Shown in pieces: positions 25,436 through 36,380 of a DNA stretch of 47,485 nt. The translations under genes were made by a program, and so were the position numbers. This DNA is from Gammaproteobacteria bacterium (lineage in GTDB: Bacteria; Pseudomonadota; Gammaproteobacteria; Eutrophobiales; Eutrophobiaceae). How positions within the stretch are numbered: position 1 is the first letter of the stretch; each line of letters starts with the position of its first letter. A model generated the notes under the pieces. The model was not told the origin of the DNA. It saw only the letters and a program-made list of their open reading frames with translations, and ran no database searches. The DNA is taken from assembly GCA_947480335.1 (NCBI GenBank), contig CANKCB010000015.1, positions 1 through 47,485 on the forward strand, in the 5' to 3' direction.

Positions 25436-25470
25436 CGGGAGTTAATCATGCGATTACTCCCGTTTTATTT
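25436..25470 (+). terminator. Attenuator-like terminator in the carA leader
   Basis: CGGGAGT (25436-25442) and ACTCCCG (25456-25462) form a 7-bp stem, followed by TTTTATTT. The next plus-strand gene is carA (80 bp on) and the gene to the left is on the other strand, so the terminator most likely acts inside the carA leader. carAB is known to be attenuated by pyrimidines in Pseudomonas. Confidence 0.6.
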
Positions 25471-25474
25471 GTAA
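25448..25474 (+). CDS. Possible carA leader peptide (MRLLPFYL)
   Basis: An 8-codon frame with GGGAG six bases upstream. Its start lies in the loop of the attenuator hairpin, and it reads through the pyrimidine-rich 3' arm and T-run (CTC CCG TTT TAT TTG). Translation of it would disrupt the hairpin. Evidence is positional only; the frame could be chance. Confidence 0.3.
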   Translation: MRLLPFYL

Positions 25475-25549
25475 AAATCGTGTAAAACCTTATTGTTGCG
25501 TTCATTCGGACTCATGGCAATGAGTGTCGGTTAAAATCTGGAGAATAAA

Positions 25550-26716
25550 GTGAGTCATACGGCCTTGTTGGCACTGGAAGATGGCAGTCTGTTCTATGGG
25601 CAGTCTGTTGGAGCATCCGGAAAATCCGCAGCAGAGGTGGTTTTTAATACATCGATGACCGGTTATCAGGAAATCCTGACCGATCCCTCTTACTACCAGC
25701 AAATTGTGACCATGACCTATCCACACATAGGTAACACCGGTACCAACACTGAAGACGAAGAATCTTCCCGGGTCTATGCGAGTGGTCTTATCATCAAACA
25801 ATTACCCATTTTGCACAGCAACTGGCGATCCACAAAACCGCTGGATGTTTATCTGCGTGAAAAAAATGTGGTGGCGATTGCCGACATTGACACGCGCCGT
25901 CTGACCCGAATACTGCGGGACAAGGGCGCACAGAACGGTTGTATTATTACCGGTGATAATCCGGATGTGGCAGAAGCACTGGCTGCCGCACGTGCATTTC
26001 CCGGACTTAAAGGCGCGGATCTGGCAAAAGCTGTGACAACCAATGTCGCATACGATTGGAGTGAGGGTACATGGTCGCTGGAGCCTGCCAAAAAGGAGGC
26101 TGCGGCAACTCCACGCTGGAATGTGGTCGCCTATGACTTTGGTATGAAACGGAATATCCTGCGTATTCTTGTTGATCTGGGTTGCAAGGTGACGGTCGTA
26201 CCAGCGAAAACGTCGGCCAGTGAAGTGCTCGCACGCAAACCGGATGGCGTTTTCCTGTCAAATGGCCCCGGTGATCCGGATCCTTGCGATTATGCGATTG
26301 CTGCTATACGCGAATTTCTGAACGTGGGTATCCCGGTATTTGGAATTTGTCTGGGACACCAGCTGTTGTCGCTGGCCGCAGGTGCGAAGACTGAAAAGAT
26401 GAAATTTGGTCATCATGGTGCCAATCATCCGGTGCAGGATCTTGCCAATAACCAGGTCTACATTACCAGTCAGAACCATGGCTTTGCTGTAAACGAATCC
26501 AGTCTGCCCGCAGATCTGCTACCTACACACCGCTCCCTGTTTGATGGCTCCTTACAGGGTGTACATCATCGCAGCCGACCTGCGTTTGGCTTTCAGGGGC
26601 ATCCTGAAGCCAGTCCGGGGCCACATGATATCGGTTATTTATTCGGGCACTTTATTGAACTGATGGAACAGGTATCCACAGGCAAGGGAAATGTCAAAAG
26701 CAAGGGAAAAGTCTAG
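25550..26716 (+). CDS. carA: Carbamoyl-phosphate synthase small subunit
   Basis: 388 residues from GTG ([16 protein letters not shown]), with GGAG nine bases upstream. It is the glutaminase subunit that supplies ammonia to CarB for carbamoyl phosphate (arginine and pyrimidine synthesis). N-terminal domain: [20 protein letters not shown] and [11 protein letters not shown]-terminal class-I amidotransferase: [19 protein letters not shown] (nucleophile Cys) and [11 protein letters not shown] (His and Glu). The stop is directly followed by the carB start. Confidence 0.97.
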   Translation: MSHTALLALEDGSLFYGQSVGASGKSAAEVVFNTSMTGYQEILTDPSYYQQIVTMTYPHIGNTGTNTEDEESSRVYASGLIIKQLPILHSNWRSTKPLDVYLREKNVVAIADIDTRRLTRILRDKGAQNGCIITGDNPDVAEALAAARAFPGLKGADLAKAVTTNVAYDWSEGTWSLEPAKKEAAATPRWNVVAYDFGMKRNILRILVDLGCKVTVVPAKTSASEVLARKPDGVFLSNGPGDPDPCDYAIAAIREFLNVGIPVFGICLGHQLLSLAAGAKTEKMKFGHHGANHPVQDLANNQVYITSQNHGFAVNESSLPADLLPTHRSLFDGSLQGVHHRSRPAFGFQGHPEASPGPHDIGYLFGHFIELMEQVSTGKGNVKSKGKV

Positions 26717-29700
26717 ATGCCAAAGCGTACTGATATTAAAAGTGTCCTGATAATCGGCGCAGGTCCTATCGTTATTGGTCAGGCCTGTGAGTTTGATTAT
26801 TCTGGTGTGCAGGCCTGTAAGGCCCTGCGCGATGAAGGTTATCGAATCATTCTGGTCAATTCGAACCCAGCCACCATCATGACAGATCCGGACATGGCTG
26901 ATGCGACATATATTGAGCCGGTACGCTGGCAGACAGTCGAGAAAATTATTGAAAAAGAAAGACCGGATGCCTTGTTGCCAACCATGGGTGGACAGACCGC
27001 GCTGAACTGTGCGCTGGATCTGGCGCGTCATGGGGTGCTGGAAAAATACAATGTCGAATTGATTGGTGCCAGCCGTGAAGCCATCGACAAGGCTGAGGAC
27101 CGGGAGAAGTTCAAACAAGCGATGCAGAAGATCGGTCTGAATATGCCGTATTCGATCCTGGCCCACAATATGGACGAGGCGAAACAGGCGATGGCGCAGA
27201 TTGGTTTCCCCATCATTATCCGACCTTCGTTTACACTCGGCGGCAGCGGCGGCGGTATTGCCTATAACAAGGAAGAGTTTTTTGCGATAGTGGAGCGCGG
27301 ACTGGAGGCCTCACCAACCAGTCAGGTGCTGTTGGAGCAATCAGTCATTGGCTGGAAAGAGTATGAAATGGAAGTTGTCAGGGATAGCAAGGACAACTGT
27401 ATCATTATTTGCTCGATAGAGAATCTGGACCCGATGGGTATGCATACCGGTGACTCAATCACGGTTGCGCCGGCACAAACCTTGACCGACAAGGAATACC
27501 AGATAATGCGTAATGCCTCGATTGCGGTGTTGCGTGAAATCGGTGTGGATACCGGTGGTTCCAACGTGCAGTTTGCCATCAATCCGGCGAATGGTCAGAT
27601 GATCATTATCGAGATGAATCCGCGTGTATCGCGTTCCTCTGCGCTGGCGTCTAAAGCGACCGGTTTCCCGATTGCCAAGGTTGCGGCCAAGCTGGCAGTT
27701 GGCTATACGCTGGATGAATTGAAAAATGAGATTACCGGTGGTGCCACACCGGCATCGTTTGAGCCAACCATTGATTACGTGGTTACCAAGATCCCGCGCT
27801 TTACCTTTGAGAAGTTTCCTAAGGCCGATGACAGGATTACCACGCAGATGAAATCGGTTGGTGAGGTAATGGCGATTGGCCGCACTTTCCAGGAGTCGTT
27901 ACAGAAGGCCTTGCGTGGACTGGAAACCGGTATCGACGGATTTGTTGAGCGGGCCGTGCTGACACAGGAAGACGTGATGGAAACGGTGCAGGCCAATGTG
28001 CGTGTTGCCCGTGCAGATCGGCTGTTATATGTCGGTGATGCATTCCGTCTGGGCATGACGCTCGAGCAGGTTCATGATTTGAGCCATATCGATCCGTGGT
28101 TCCTGTCCCAGATTGAAGATTTGATAAGTGAAGAAAAACAATTGCAGAGTGAGTCGCTCGCCACGATGAGTGCGGAGCGTCTGAGATCGTTGAAGAAAAA
28201 GGGGTTTGCAGATTCACGGATTGCCCGTCTGTTAAAGGTCGAGGAAGCGGCCGTGCGGAAGTTGCGATACAGGACAAATGTGTTACCAGTTTATAAACGG
28301 GTTGACTCCTGTGCCGCTGAGTTTGCTGCCACCACCGCCTATTTGTATTCCACCTATGAAGAGGAGTGTGAGGCTGCGCCAACTGATCGTAAAAAGGTTG
28401 TAATTCTCGGCGGTGGGCCGAACCGGATTGGACAGGGAATTGAGTTTGATTATTGCTGCGTACAGGCAGCGATGGCAATGCGTGAAGTCGGTTATGAATC
28501 GATTATGATCAATTGTAATCCAGAAACTGTCTCGACTGACTACGATACCTCGGATCGTTTGTATTTCGAACCGTTGACGCTGGAAGATGTGCTTGAAGTT
28601 ATCCGTGTTGAAAAACCGGTGGGTGTGATAGTACAGTTTGGTGGCCAGACACCGCTGAAGCTGGCCAGAGCGCTGGAAGCTGCCGGAGCACCGATCATTG
28701 GGACTACCCCGGACTGTATTGATCTGGCGGAAGACCGTGAACGCTTTCAGATGTTTTTAAATGAACTCGGTTTACGTCAGCCACCCAACCGGACGGCTCG
28801 CACGATTGAACAGGCCATCAGTCATGCTGTGGAAATCGGGTATCCGCTGGTGGTGCGTCCTTCCTATGTTCTGGGTGGCCGTGCGATGGAGATCGTTTAT
28901 TCAGAGGCCGATCTACGTCGCTATATGAATGAGGCCGTGTCTGTTTCCAATGATTCGCCCGTGTTGCTGGATCGGTTTCTTGACGATGCAATTGAGGTGG
29001 ATGTTGACGCAATTGCAGATGGTGTCGACGTGGTCATCGGCGGCATCATGGAACATATTGAACAGGCCGGCATTCATTCCGGTGACTCTGCCTGTTCCTT
29101 GCCGCCCTATAGTCTGAGCGCCAGTGTGCAGCAGGAACTGACCGAACAGGTAATAAAAATGGCGAAAGGTTTGAAAGTGGTTGGTCTGATGAACACACAG
29201 TTTGCCATACAGGGTGAACATATTTATGTGCTTGAAGTTAACCCGCGCGCATCCAGAACGGTACCGTTTGTTTCCAAGGCCACCAATGTCCCGCTCGCAC
29301 GCATCGCCGCCAAATGTATGGTGGGTGAGTTACTCAGTAAACAAGGTATAGACAAGGTAAAAACACCTTCCTACTATTCGGTGAAGGAAGCGGTATTTCC
29401 GTTTATCAAATTCCCGGAAGTGGATCCCTTGCTCGGCCCGGAAATGAAATCGACCGGTGAGGTGATGGGAGTTGGTGCGAACTTTGGCGAGGCCTATGCA
29501 AAATCACAGCTGGGTGCCGGAGAGATCCTGCCGGAACACGGTCTGGCATTTATCAGTGTGCGTGACAGCGATAAGAAACAGGCGCTGAAAATTGCTTCGG
29601 AATTACATAAACTGGGCTTTACCCTGTGTGCAACCCATGGAACCGCAAGTGCAATTCGTGACAGTGGTATCGAATGTCGGGGTGTGAACAAGGTGAGAGA

Positions 29701-29938
29701 AGGGCAGCCACACATCGTTGATATGCTTAAAAATGACGAGATTGATTTCATTGTAAACACCACAGAAGGCAAAAAGGCAGTTACGGATTCGGACAAAATC
29801 CGGCGTACAGCCTTACAACATAAGGTGTTTTACACCACGACCATGGCGGGCGCTTCGGCAACTATTCAGGCGTTGAAAAACCCGGGTGCAGGTAAGGTCA
29901 ATTGTTTGCAGGAATTACACACAGGTAAAATCAGATGA
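26717..29938 (+). CDS. carB: Carbamoyl-phosphate synthase large subunit
   Basis: 1073 residues, normal length. Two homologous ATP-grasp halves: the first with [18 protein letters not shown], the second with [20 protein letters not shown]. Each has the ATP loop ([14 protein letters not shown] and [13 protein letters not shown]) and [16 protein letters not shown] / [16 protein letters not shown]. An MGS allosteric domain occupies the C-terminal 140 residues ([19 protein letters not shown], then [18 protein letters not shown]). The gene abuts carA and its end overlaps greA by four bases (ATGA). Confidence 0.98.
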   Translation: MPKRTDIKSVLIIGAGPIVIGQACEFDYSGVQACKALRDEGYRIILVNSNPATIMTDPDMADATYIEPVRWQTVEKIIEKERPDALLPTMGGQTALNCALDLARHGVLEKYNVELIGASREAIDKAEDREKFKQAMQKIGLNMPYSILAHNMDEAKQAMAQIGFPIIIRPSFTLGGSGGGIAYNKEEFFAIVERGLEASPTSQVLLEQSVIGWKEYEMEVVRDSKDNCIIICSIENLDPMGMHTGDSITVAPAQTLTDKEYQIMRNASIAVLREIGVDTGGSNVQFAINPANGQMIIIEMNPRVSRSSALASKATGFPIAKVAAKLAVGYTLDELKNEITGGATPASFEPTIDYVVTKIPRFTFEKFPKADDRITTQMKSVGEVMAIGRTFQESLQKALRGLETGIDGFVERAVLTQEDVMETVQANVRVARADRLLYVGDAFRLGMTLEQVHDLSHIDPWFLSQIEDLISEEKQLQSESLATMSAERLRSLKKKGFADSRIARLLKVEEAAVRKLRYRTNVLPVYKRVDSCAAEFAATTAYLYSTYEEECEAAPTDRKKVVILGGGPNRIGQGIEFDYCCVQAAMAMREVGYESIMINCNPETVSTDYDTSDRLYFEPLTLEDVLEVIRVEKPVGVIVQFGGQTPLKLARALEAAGAPIIGTTPDCIDLAEDRERFQMFLNELGLRQPPNRTARTIEQAISHAVEIGYPLVVRPSYVLGGRAMEIVYSEADLRRYMNEAVSVSNDSPVLLDRFLDDAIEVDVDAIADGVDVVIGGIMEHIEQAGIHSGDSACSLPPYSLSASVQQELTEQVIKMAKGLKVVGLMNTQFAIQGEHIYVLEVNPRASRTVPFVSKATNVPLARIAAKCMVGELLSKQGIDKVKTPSYYSVKEAVFPFIKFPEVDPLLGPEMKSTGEVMGVGANFGEAYAKSQLGAGEILPEHGLAFISVRDSDKKQALKIASELHKLGFTLCATHGTASAIRDSGIECRGVNKVREGQPHIVDMLKNDEIDFIVNTTEGKKAVTDSDKIRRTALQHKVFYTTTMAGASATIQALKNPGAGKVNCLQELHTGKIR

Positions 29939-30408
29939 GTATCCCATTGACGGCCAAGGGTGCAGAAAGACTGCGTGAACTGGTTTCGCGCCTTAAATCA
30001 GTGGACCGCCCGCAGGTGATTGCTGCCATTGCTGAAGCTCGTGCACACGGAGACCTGAGTGAGAATGCTGAATATCATGCTGCCAGGGAACAGCAAAGTT
30101 TCATCGAGGGCAGGATTAGTCAGCTGGAATTTGTCCTGGCCGAAGCACAGGTAATAGATGTGAGTTTAATTGAGTCAGCCAACAGGATAGTATTTGGTGC
30201 AACGATAAAACTGCTCAATCTGAAAAATGAAATTGAAGTTACCTATCAGATAGTCGGAGAGGAGGAAGCGAATCTCAACCTGGGTCTGATCTCTGTCAAC
30301 TCCCCGATTGCAAGAGCGCTTATCGGTAAGGAATTGAACGATGAAGTGCAGGTGCACGCTCCTGGAGGCGTAAACGAATATGAAATACTGGATATTCAGT
30401 ATATCTAG
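29935..30408 (+). CDS. greA: Transcript cleavage factor GreA
   Basis: 157 residues. GreA enters the RNA polymerase secondary channel and stimulates cleavage of backtracked RNA. N-terminal coiled coil with the acidic tip [19 protein letters not shown], then [10 protein letters not shown] and the C-terminal FKBP-like domain with [18 protein letters not shown]. It is coupled to carB by an ATGA overlap, a conserved neighbour pair. yhbY, often present next to greA/rlmE, is absent. Confidence 0.96.
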   Translation: MSIPLTAKGAERLRELVSRLKSVDRPQVIAAIAEARAHGDLSENAEYHAAREQQSFIEGRISQLEFVLAEAQVIDVSLIESANRIVFGATIKLLNLKNEIEVTYQIVGEEEANLNLGLISVNSPIARALIGKELNDEVQVHAPGGVNEYEILDIQYI

Positions 30409-30497
30409 TTAAAATACGCAGCAGATAAATACATCTGGCTGAAAATTGCAGTATCCCATAGTTAGTGTCTGGATATTTCCAGGCTTTCATCAGCTTG

Positions 30498-30525
30498 CAG
30501 GTCATCGTTCAGTTGCAATGACCTG
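30498..30525 (+). other. Inverted repeat upstream of rlmE
   Basis: CAGGTCAT (30498-30505) and ATGACCTG (30518-30525) form a perfect 8-bp stem with a 12-base loop, 23 bp before the rlmE ATG. No T-run follows. It may shape the rlmE leader or bind a regulator. Confidence 0.4.
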
Positions 30526-30548
30526 TGACTCCCACGGGCGAGTTGCAA

Positions 30549-31154
30549 ATGAAAAGTGACAAACGTTGGTTGCAGCGACAAAACAGTGACCCTTACGTAA
30601 AGCAGGCCAGGAATTCCAGTTATCGTTCCCGGGCGGTATATAAACTCCAGCAGATTGATCAGCGAGACAAACTGTTTCGCCCCGGGCAACTTGTCGTCGA
30701 TCTGGGTGCAGCTCCGGGTAGCTGGTCACAATACGTGGCAGAAAAAATACTACCTTCTGGCAAACTGATCGCGCTCGATATACTGGAAATGCAGCCTATC
30801 AAGGACGTCGAATTTATCCAGGGTGACTTTACCGAGCAATCGGTATTTGACCAGTGTCTGCAAAGTCTGGGTGGCAAGCGGGCAGACCTTGTAATTTCAG
30901 ATTTAGCACCCAATCTAACCGGTATACGCGACACGGATCAGGCCAGAAGCATGTATCTGTCTGAATTGGTGCTGGATTTCGCCAGCCGGGTGCTGACTCA
31001 ACACGGCAGTTTATTGTTAAAAGTATTTGAAGGTTCGGGTATGGAGCAGTTCAAACGTAGCCTTAGTGAGCAATTTCAAAAGGTTAGTGTACGAAAACCG
31101 GATGCCTCCCGGGCAGCCTCCCGAGAGTTTTATATCCTGGCTCGCCGTAATTAG
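30549..31154 (+). CDS. rlmE: 23S rRNA 2'-O-ribose methyltransferase RlmE
   Basis: 201 residues from ATG 30549. RlmE (FtsJ/RrmJ) methylates U2552 of 23S rRNA. The N-terminus KSDKRWLQRQNSDPYVKQAR and YRSRAVYKLQQID precedes the SAM site VVDLGAAPGSWSQYVAE. Catalytic residues lie in VISDLAPNLTG, LLKVFEGSG and SREFYILARR. The start at 30525 would add eight residues and is less likely. It is a heat-shock gene in E. coli and pairs here with ftsH, as is common. Confidence 0.95.
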   Translation: MKSDKRWLQRQNSDPYVKQARNSSYRSRAVYKLQQIDQRDKLFRPGQLVVDLGAAPGSWSQYVAEKILPSGKLIALDILEMQPIKDVEFIQGDFTEQSVFDQCLQSLGGKRADLVISDLAPNLTGIRDTDQARSMYLSELVLDFASRVLTQHGSLLLKVFEGSGMEQFKRSLSEQFQKVSVRKPDASRAASREFYILARRN

Positions 31155-31203
31155 AGTATAATTTTTTTCAACAATCGGTAACACTTATTGATGGAGTAAT
31201 GAA

Positions 31204-33162
31204 TTGAACGATTTCGCTAAAAATCTGGTGTTATGGGTAATTATCGCGCTGGTGTTGATGATGGTATTCCGCAATTTTGGAACGCCAACGGCTAATGCGA
31301 ACGTGCCTTACTCGCAGTTCATTGCCAATGTGAAAACCGGCCGTGTAGGTTCTGTCACTATTGAAGGCAATACCATAAGTGGTGACTTGACGGACGGCTC
31401 ACGGTTTACCAGCTACAGTCCCGAGACCAGTAATGAGGCGCTGATAGGCACCTTGCTGGAAAATAACGTCGAAATTCTGGGATCTGCTCCACGCAATTCA
31501 TTCTGGGCGCAGGCCTTAATCTCATGGTTTCCGATCCTGCTCCTGCTGGGAATCTGGATTTACTTCATGCGACAGATGCAAGGTGGTGGCAGTGGTCGCG
31601 GCGCCTTGTCATTTGGAAAAAGTCGCGCTCGCTTGCTGGGTGAGGACCAGGTAAGGGTCACGTTTAATGATGTGGCTGGCGTTGAAGAAGCCAAAGAGGA
31701 AGTGTCCGAGTTGGTCGAGTTTCTGCGTGATCCGTCCAAGTTCCAGAAACTGGGGGGCAAGATCCCTTCCGGTGTATTGATGGTGGGTTCACCCGGTACC
31801 GGCAAGACCTTGTTGGCCAGAGCCATTGCCGGCGAAGCCAAGGTACCTTTTTTCACCATTTCCGGATCTGATTTTGTTGAAATGTTTGTCGGTGTCGGTG
31901 CGTCGCGTGTACGTGATATGTTTGAGCAGGCGAAAAAACATGCACCTTGCATTATCTTTATAGATGAAATTGATGCGGTTGGTCGTCATCGTGGTGCCGG
32001 ACTGGGTGGTGGCCATGACGAACGTGAACAGACCCTGAACCAGTTGCTGGTTGAGATGGATGGATTTGAAGGTACCGAAGGTGTCATCGTCATCGCAGCA
32101 ACCAACCGTCCGGATGTACTGGATCCTGCCTTGTTGCGTCCAGGTCGTTTCGACAGACAGGTTGTAGTGCCTTTGCCGGACATACGTGGTCGCGAACAGA
32201 TTATAAAGGTACATATGCGCAAGGTAGCGCTTGGCAATGATGTCGAGCCGAATGTGATTGCACGTGGTACACCCGGATTTTCAGGTGCCGATTTAGCCAA
32301 TCTGGTTAATGAAGCGGCGCTGTTTGCCGCACGTGGCAACAAGAAATTTGTCGAGATGGAAGACTTTGAGCGTGCGAAGGACAAGGTGATGATGGGGGCT
32401 GAGCGCCGCTCAATGGTGATGAGTGATGAAGAAAAGAAACTCACCGCCTACCATGAGGCTGGACACACGATTGTCGGTCGTTCGATGCCAGGACATGATC
32501 CTGTCTATAAGGTTTCAATTATCCCGCGTGGACGGGCTCTGGGTGTGACCATGTTTCTGCCAGAAGCGGATCGTCTGAGTTACAGCAAGAAATTTCTGGA
32601 GAGTCAGTTATGCAGCCTGTTTGGTGGCCGCATTGCTGAAGGCCTGATTTTTGGTGCGGACGCCGTCACTACCGGTGCTTCCAATGATATCCAGCGTGCA
32701 ACCAGTATTGCTCGCAATATGGTCACCAAGTGGGGCCTGTCGGAAAAACTGGGACCACAAACATACAGCGAGGAAGATGGTGAGGTTTTCCTGGGACACT
32801 CGGTAACCAAGCACAAGGAAATTTCGGATGAAACAGCGCGTATTATCGATTCGGAAATTCGCGAAATTATCGACCGCAATTACAGACGGGCCGAGACCAT
32901 TTTGCGCGATAACCTGGACAAGCTGCATCTGATGGCTGAAGCGTTAATAAAATATGAAACGCTGGATACCAACCAGATAGACGACATCATGGAAGGTCGT
33001 GTTGCCAGGACGCCTTCAGGCTGGGATGATGATAATGATATCCCCGGTTCTCTGGGAAAGAAAAGCAGGCGTACTTCCAGAAAGAACGTGTCTGAATCGA
33101 GGGATGAACCGGGTCGTGGATCAGATGATCCTCCTGTGGTTGATCCCGCCAAACCGGTCTAG
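31204..33162 (+). CDS. ftsH: ATP-dependent zinc metalloprotease FtsH
   Basis: 652 residues from a TTG start. [18 protein letters not shown] is the family N-terminus, and GGAG lies six bases upstream. FtsH degrades misfolded membrane proteins and regulators such as LpxC. Two membrane helices (about 7-24 and 104-122) flank a periplasmic domain. AAA domain with Walker A GSPGTGKT at 195-202 (most homologues have GPPGTGKT), Walker [13 protein letters not shown], and the SRH arginines in [18 protein letters not shown]. Zinc motif HEAGH. A TATAAT lies at 31157-31162. The C-terminal tail is basic and disordered. Confidence 0.97.
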   Translation: MNDFAKNLVLWVIIALVLMMVFRNFGTPTANANVPYSQFIANVKTGRVGSVTIEGNTISGDLTDGSRFTSYSPETSNEALIGTLLENNVEILGSAPRNSFWAQALISWFPILLLLGIWIYFMRQMQGGGSGRGALSFGKSRARLLGEDQVRVTFNDVAGVEEAKEEVSELVEFLRDPSKFQKLGGKIPSGVLMVGSPGTGKTLLARAIAGEAKVPFFTISGSDFVEMFVGVGASRVRDMFEQAKKHAPCIIFIDEIDAVGRHRGAGLGGGHDEREQTLNQLLVEMDGFEGTEGVIVIAATNRPDVLDPALLRPGRFDRQVVVPLPDIRGREQIIKVHMRKVALGNDVEPNVIARGTPGFSGADLANLVNEAALFAARGNKKFVEMEDFERAKDKVMMGAERRSMVMSDEEKKLTAYHEAGHTIVGRSMPGHDPVYKVSIIPRGRALGVTMFLPEADRLSYSKKFLESQLCSLFGGRIAEGLIFGADAVTTGASNDIQRATSIARNMVTKWGLSEKLGPQTYSEEDGEVFLGHSVTKHKEISDETARIIDSEIREIIDRNYRRAETILRDNLDKLHLMAEALIKYETLDTNQIDDIMEGRVARTPSGWDDDNDIPGSLGKKSRRTSRKNVSESRDEPGRGSDDPPVVDPAKPV

Positions 33163-33251
33163 TCAAAAAACGGCTCTGCATTGCCAGTAATGGCAGGAAT
33201 GCTCCCTGTAGTGTTGCTGATGCAGCTGTCAGAACCCCGTTTGTGGCCCGT

Positions 33252-34592
33252 ATGAAAAAATATTTTGGTACAGACGGTATTCGTGGCAGGGTCGGGCAGC
33301 ACCCCATTACACCGGATTTTGTCATGAAGCTGGGCTGGGCTGCAGGCCGGGTTCTGGCGAGAAATGGCGATGGTCCGGTATTGATAGGCAAGGATACACG
33401 CCTGTCCGGTTATATGTTCGAATCCGCACTCGAAGCTGGTCTGTCAGCCGCTGGTGTGAATGTACGATTACTCGGGCCTGTCCCTACACCCGCGATAGCC
33501 TTTTTGACCCGAAATACACATGCGCAGGCGGGCATTGTGATCAGTGCCTCCCACAATCCCTACTATGATAATGGCCTGAAATTTTTTTCAGGACAGGGTC
33601 TCAAGCTGGCGGACGATATCGAGCTGGCGATAGAAGCCGAGCTGGAGTTACCCCTGGAGTTTGTTGAATCGGGCAAACTAGGCAAGGCCAGCCGAATTAC
33701 TGATGCACCCAGACGTTACATCGAATATTGCAAAAGCAAACTGGATTCGGCTTCAGGTCTGAAGGGCCTGCATATCGTCGTTGACTGCGCCCATGGCGCT
33801 GCCTATCGGGTAGCCCCCAGTGTCTTTGAGGAACTGGGTGCCAGATTGCATGTGATTGGCGCAGAGCCAGATGGAACCAATATTAATGATGGTTACGGTG
33901 CTACCAGTACCGCCAATCTGCAAAAAGCGGTGCTGGAAAAAAATGCCGATTTGGGTATTGCGCTGGATGGGGATGGTGATCGTCTGATCATGGTTGATCA
34001 TACCGGAGCAATAGTAGACGGTGACGAGCTACTCTATATCATTGCTAAAAACAGCCTGCAAAACATTCAAGGTGGAATTGTGGGTACACAAATGAGTAAT
34101 CTCGGTATGGAACTGGCGATACGCCAGCTGGGACTGGCATTTCACCGTGCCCAGGTGGGAGATCGGTATGTCATGGATATGCTGAACGAACATAAACTGG
34201 TTCTCGGCGGTGAGGCATCCGGCCATATCATCAATCTGAACCTTTCAACGGCTGGAGACGGTATCATTTCTGCCTTGCAGGTACTGGATGCGATGATTAA
34301 CTCCGCCAGTACCCTGCATAGTCTTAAGCAGGGTATGACCAAATACCCGCAAAAACTGGTTAATATAAAATTAACGCGCAGTGTAAAGCTGTCAGAATTC
34401 GCTGAACTTGGCAGTCTGGTTAGTGAGGCCGAAAAGCAGCTGGGTAAGGAAGGCCGGGTATTGCTGCGTGCCTCGGGCACGGAACCGTTGATCAGGGTGA
34501 TGGTCGAAGGTCGGGACAAGGAACTGGTGGACAGACTCGCGCACGGTCTGGCAGAACAGCTTGAAAGGCTGATTTTGAAACAAAGTAATTAG
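33252..34592 (+). CDS. glmM: Phosphoglucosamine mutase
   Basis: 446 residues. GlmM converts glucosamine-6-phosphate to the 1-phosphate for peptidoglycan and [15 protein letters not shown], phosphoserine loop [12 protein letters not shown] (Ser100), metal site DGDGDR and phosphate-binding [18 protein letters not shown] 33252 is preferred over TTG 33243. folP, which usually sits between ftsH and glmM, is missing (90-bp gap). Confidence 0.97.
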   Translation: MKKYFGTDGIRGRVGQHPITPDFVMKLGWAAGRVLARNGDGPVLIGKDTRLSGYMFESALEAGLSAAGVNVRLLGPVPTPAIAFLTRNTHAQAGIVISASHNPYYDNGLKFFSGQGLKLADDIELAIEAELELPLEFVESGKLGKASRITDAPRRYIEYCKSKLDSASGLKGLHIVVDCAHGAAYRVAPSVFEELGARLHVIGAEPDGTNINDGYGATSTANLQKAVLEKNADLGIALDGDGDRLIMVDHTGAIVDGDELLYIIAKNSLQNIQGGIVGTQMSNLGMELAIRQLGLAFHRAQVGDRYVMDMLNEHKLVLGGEASGHIINLNLSTAGDGIISALQVLDAMINSASTLHSLKQGMTKYPQKLVNIKLTRSVKLSEFAELGSLVSEAEKQLGKEGRVLLRASGTEPLIRVMVEGRDKELVDRLAHGLAEQLERLILKQSN

Positions 34593-34795
34593 TCTGCCGT
34601 TGTAAATCAGGTTTGCGGTGTTCTTATCTTAATTTACAATAGGCCGCTTGTCCGATTAGCCGCAGTCATTGCTGGATAGTCAGTCGCCGGGATCGCCGGA
34701 AGTAAGCAGATAACTCACACTTGAAGCTGTATCTGTCTGATGTTATTTCCGGTAACAAATAATGTTGCTTGCATCATTTTTATATAGGTTAACAA

Positions 34796-36379
34796 ATGAA
34801 AAAAAGAATTCTCATAGCAGACAAGATTGCTACGGATGGTGTTGATTATCTGAAAAGCCTGCCCGGTTTTGAAGTCGATGTCGCGCATGGTCTGGATGAA
34901 GCCGGACTCTGTGAAAAGATTCCTGGCTATGATGCCGTACTGGTGCGCAGTGGCGTGAAGATTACTGCCAAGGTAATAGCGGCTGCTGACAAGCTGGTGG
35001 TCATTGGTCGTGCCGGTATTGGTGTAGACAATATTGATGTCGAAAAAGCCTCGGCCAAGGGCATTGTGGTCATGAACACCCCGGATGCGAATGCAACCAC
35101 CACGGCTGAATTAACCTTCGCGCATATCCTCTCATTAAGCCGTAGTTTGCCTAAAGCAGATCGCTCGGTACGCAGCGGTAAATGGGAACGTTCAAAGTTT
35201 ATGGGTGCCGAGCTGGCCAACAAGACGCTGGGTATGGTCGGTTACGGTAATATTGGCCGCATCGTTGCTTCGCGTGCAAAAGCGTTCAAGATGAAGATTG
35301 TTGCATTTGATCCGTTTGTTACCGCCGATGTATTTGCTAAAGAAGGTGTAACAGCGATGGGTGTTGACGAACTGGTCAAGGTGGCCGATTACATTACCCT
35401 GCATTGTCCGATGAACGACAAGACGCGTGGTATTATCAGTGCTGAGCGTATGGCTACCATGAAACCGTCTGCCAGAATTATCAACGTGGCCCGTGGTGGT
35501 CTGATTGATGAGCAGGCTCTGTACGAAGCGGTCAAGGCCGGCAAGATTGCCGGTGCAGCACTGGATGTGTATGACAAGGAACCGCCGGGTGAATCCCCCC
35601 TGTTTGAACTGGACAATATCGTCTTTACCCCGCATCTGGGTGCTTCAACCGATGAAGCACAGCTGGCTGCGGGTACTGAACTGGCGCGACAGATAGCCAT
35701 CTATCTGCAAACCGGCGAAGCCATGAATGCGGTAAACATGCCTTCAGTGTCTTCAGAGGAATTAATCAAGCTGCAGCCGTATATGGTATTGTCACGCCGA
35801 TTAGGTAACCTGCTCGGTAATATGGTGAATGAGCCTGTCAGTCAGCTCGAAGTCGTGCTCAGTGGCGAAGCCAGTGAACGCGACAAACGTTCCATCTCGG
35901 TGGAAAGTCTGATTGGTTTGCTCAGCACCAAGCTATCGAGTTCGGTAAACCGCGTCAATGCTGTTTCTTTGGCCGCACAGCACGGTACAAAATTACTGGA
36001 AAGTACACGCGCTGATCATCCGCATTACCATGCTACGGTCAGGCTGACAGCACATCATGGTAACAAGACAACCACGGTGGAAGGAGCCTTGTTTGATCGC
36101 AAACATCCGCGACTGGTGCAGATTTATGACTATGCAATTGAAGCCATGTTGGAAGGACATTTGCTGTTGACTCGACACAAGGATCAGCCGGGTGTTGTTG
36201 CCGCGATCAGTTCAGTACTGGCAAAACGCCAGATCAATATTTCCAGTATGCAGGTCGGAAATGTGAATGGCGCAGATGCCGTTGCCATACTGGGGATCTC
36301 CATGCCGCTTGATGAAGCCACCCTGAAAGAATTGGCAGGGATCAGCTCTATCAGTCAGGTAATGCAGGTCAGTCTGTAA
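34796..36379 (+). CDS. serA: D-3-phosphoglycerate dehydrogenase (long form)
   Basis: 527 residues, first step of serine synthesis. The N-terminus ILIADKIATDGVDYL, NAD loop MVGYGNIGRIVASRAK, and active-site motifs NVARGGLIDEQALYEA and FTPHLGASTDEAQ define it. After residue 310 come the ASB (intervening) domain and a C-terminal ACT domain (GHLLLTRHKDQPGVVAAISS, ISSMQVG), which identify the long form. The next gene (DUF1015) starts 1 bp after the stop, so they are cotranscribed. Confidence 0.96.
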   Translation: MKKRILIADKIATDGVDYLKSLPGFEVDVAHGLDEAGLCEKIPGYDAVLVRSGVKITAKVIAAADKLVVIGRAGIGVDNIDVEKASAKGIVVMNTPDANATTTAELTFAHILSLSRSLPKADRSVRSGKWERSKFMGAELANKTLGMVGYGNIGRIVASRAKAFKMKIVAFDPFVTADVFAKEGVTAMGVDELVKVADYITLHCPMNDKTRGIISAERMATMKPSARIINVARGGLIDEQALYEAVKAGKIAGAALDVYDKEPPGESPLFELDNIVFTPHLGASTDEAQLAAGTELARQIAIYLQTGEAMNAVNMPSVSSEELIKLQPYMVLSRRLGNLLGNMVNEPVSQLEVVLSGEASERDKRSISVESLIGLLSTKLSSSVNRVNAVSLAAQHGTKLLESTRADHPHYHATVRLTAHHGNKTTTVEGALFDRKHPRLVQIYDYAIEAMLEGHLLLTRHKDQPGVVAAISSVLAKRQINISSMQVGNVNGADAVAILGISMPLDEATLKELAGISSISQVMQVSL

Positions 36380-36380
36380 C

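Noticed and set aside
30462-30729. yhbY-like minus-strand gene between greA and rlmE
   Set aside because: The minus-strand frames there overlap rlmE and show no KH/CRM-domain motif; they are shadows.
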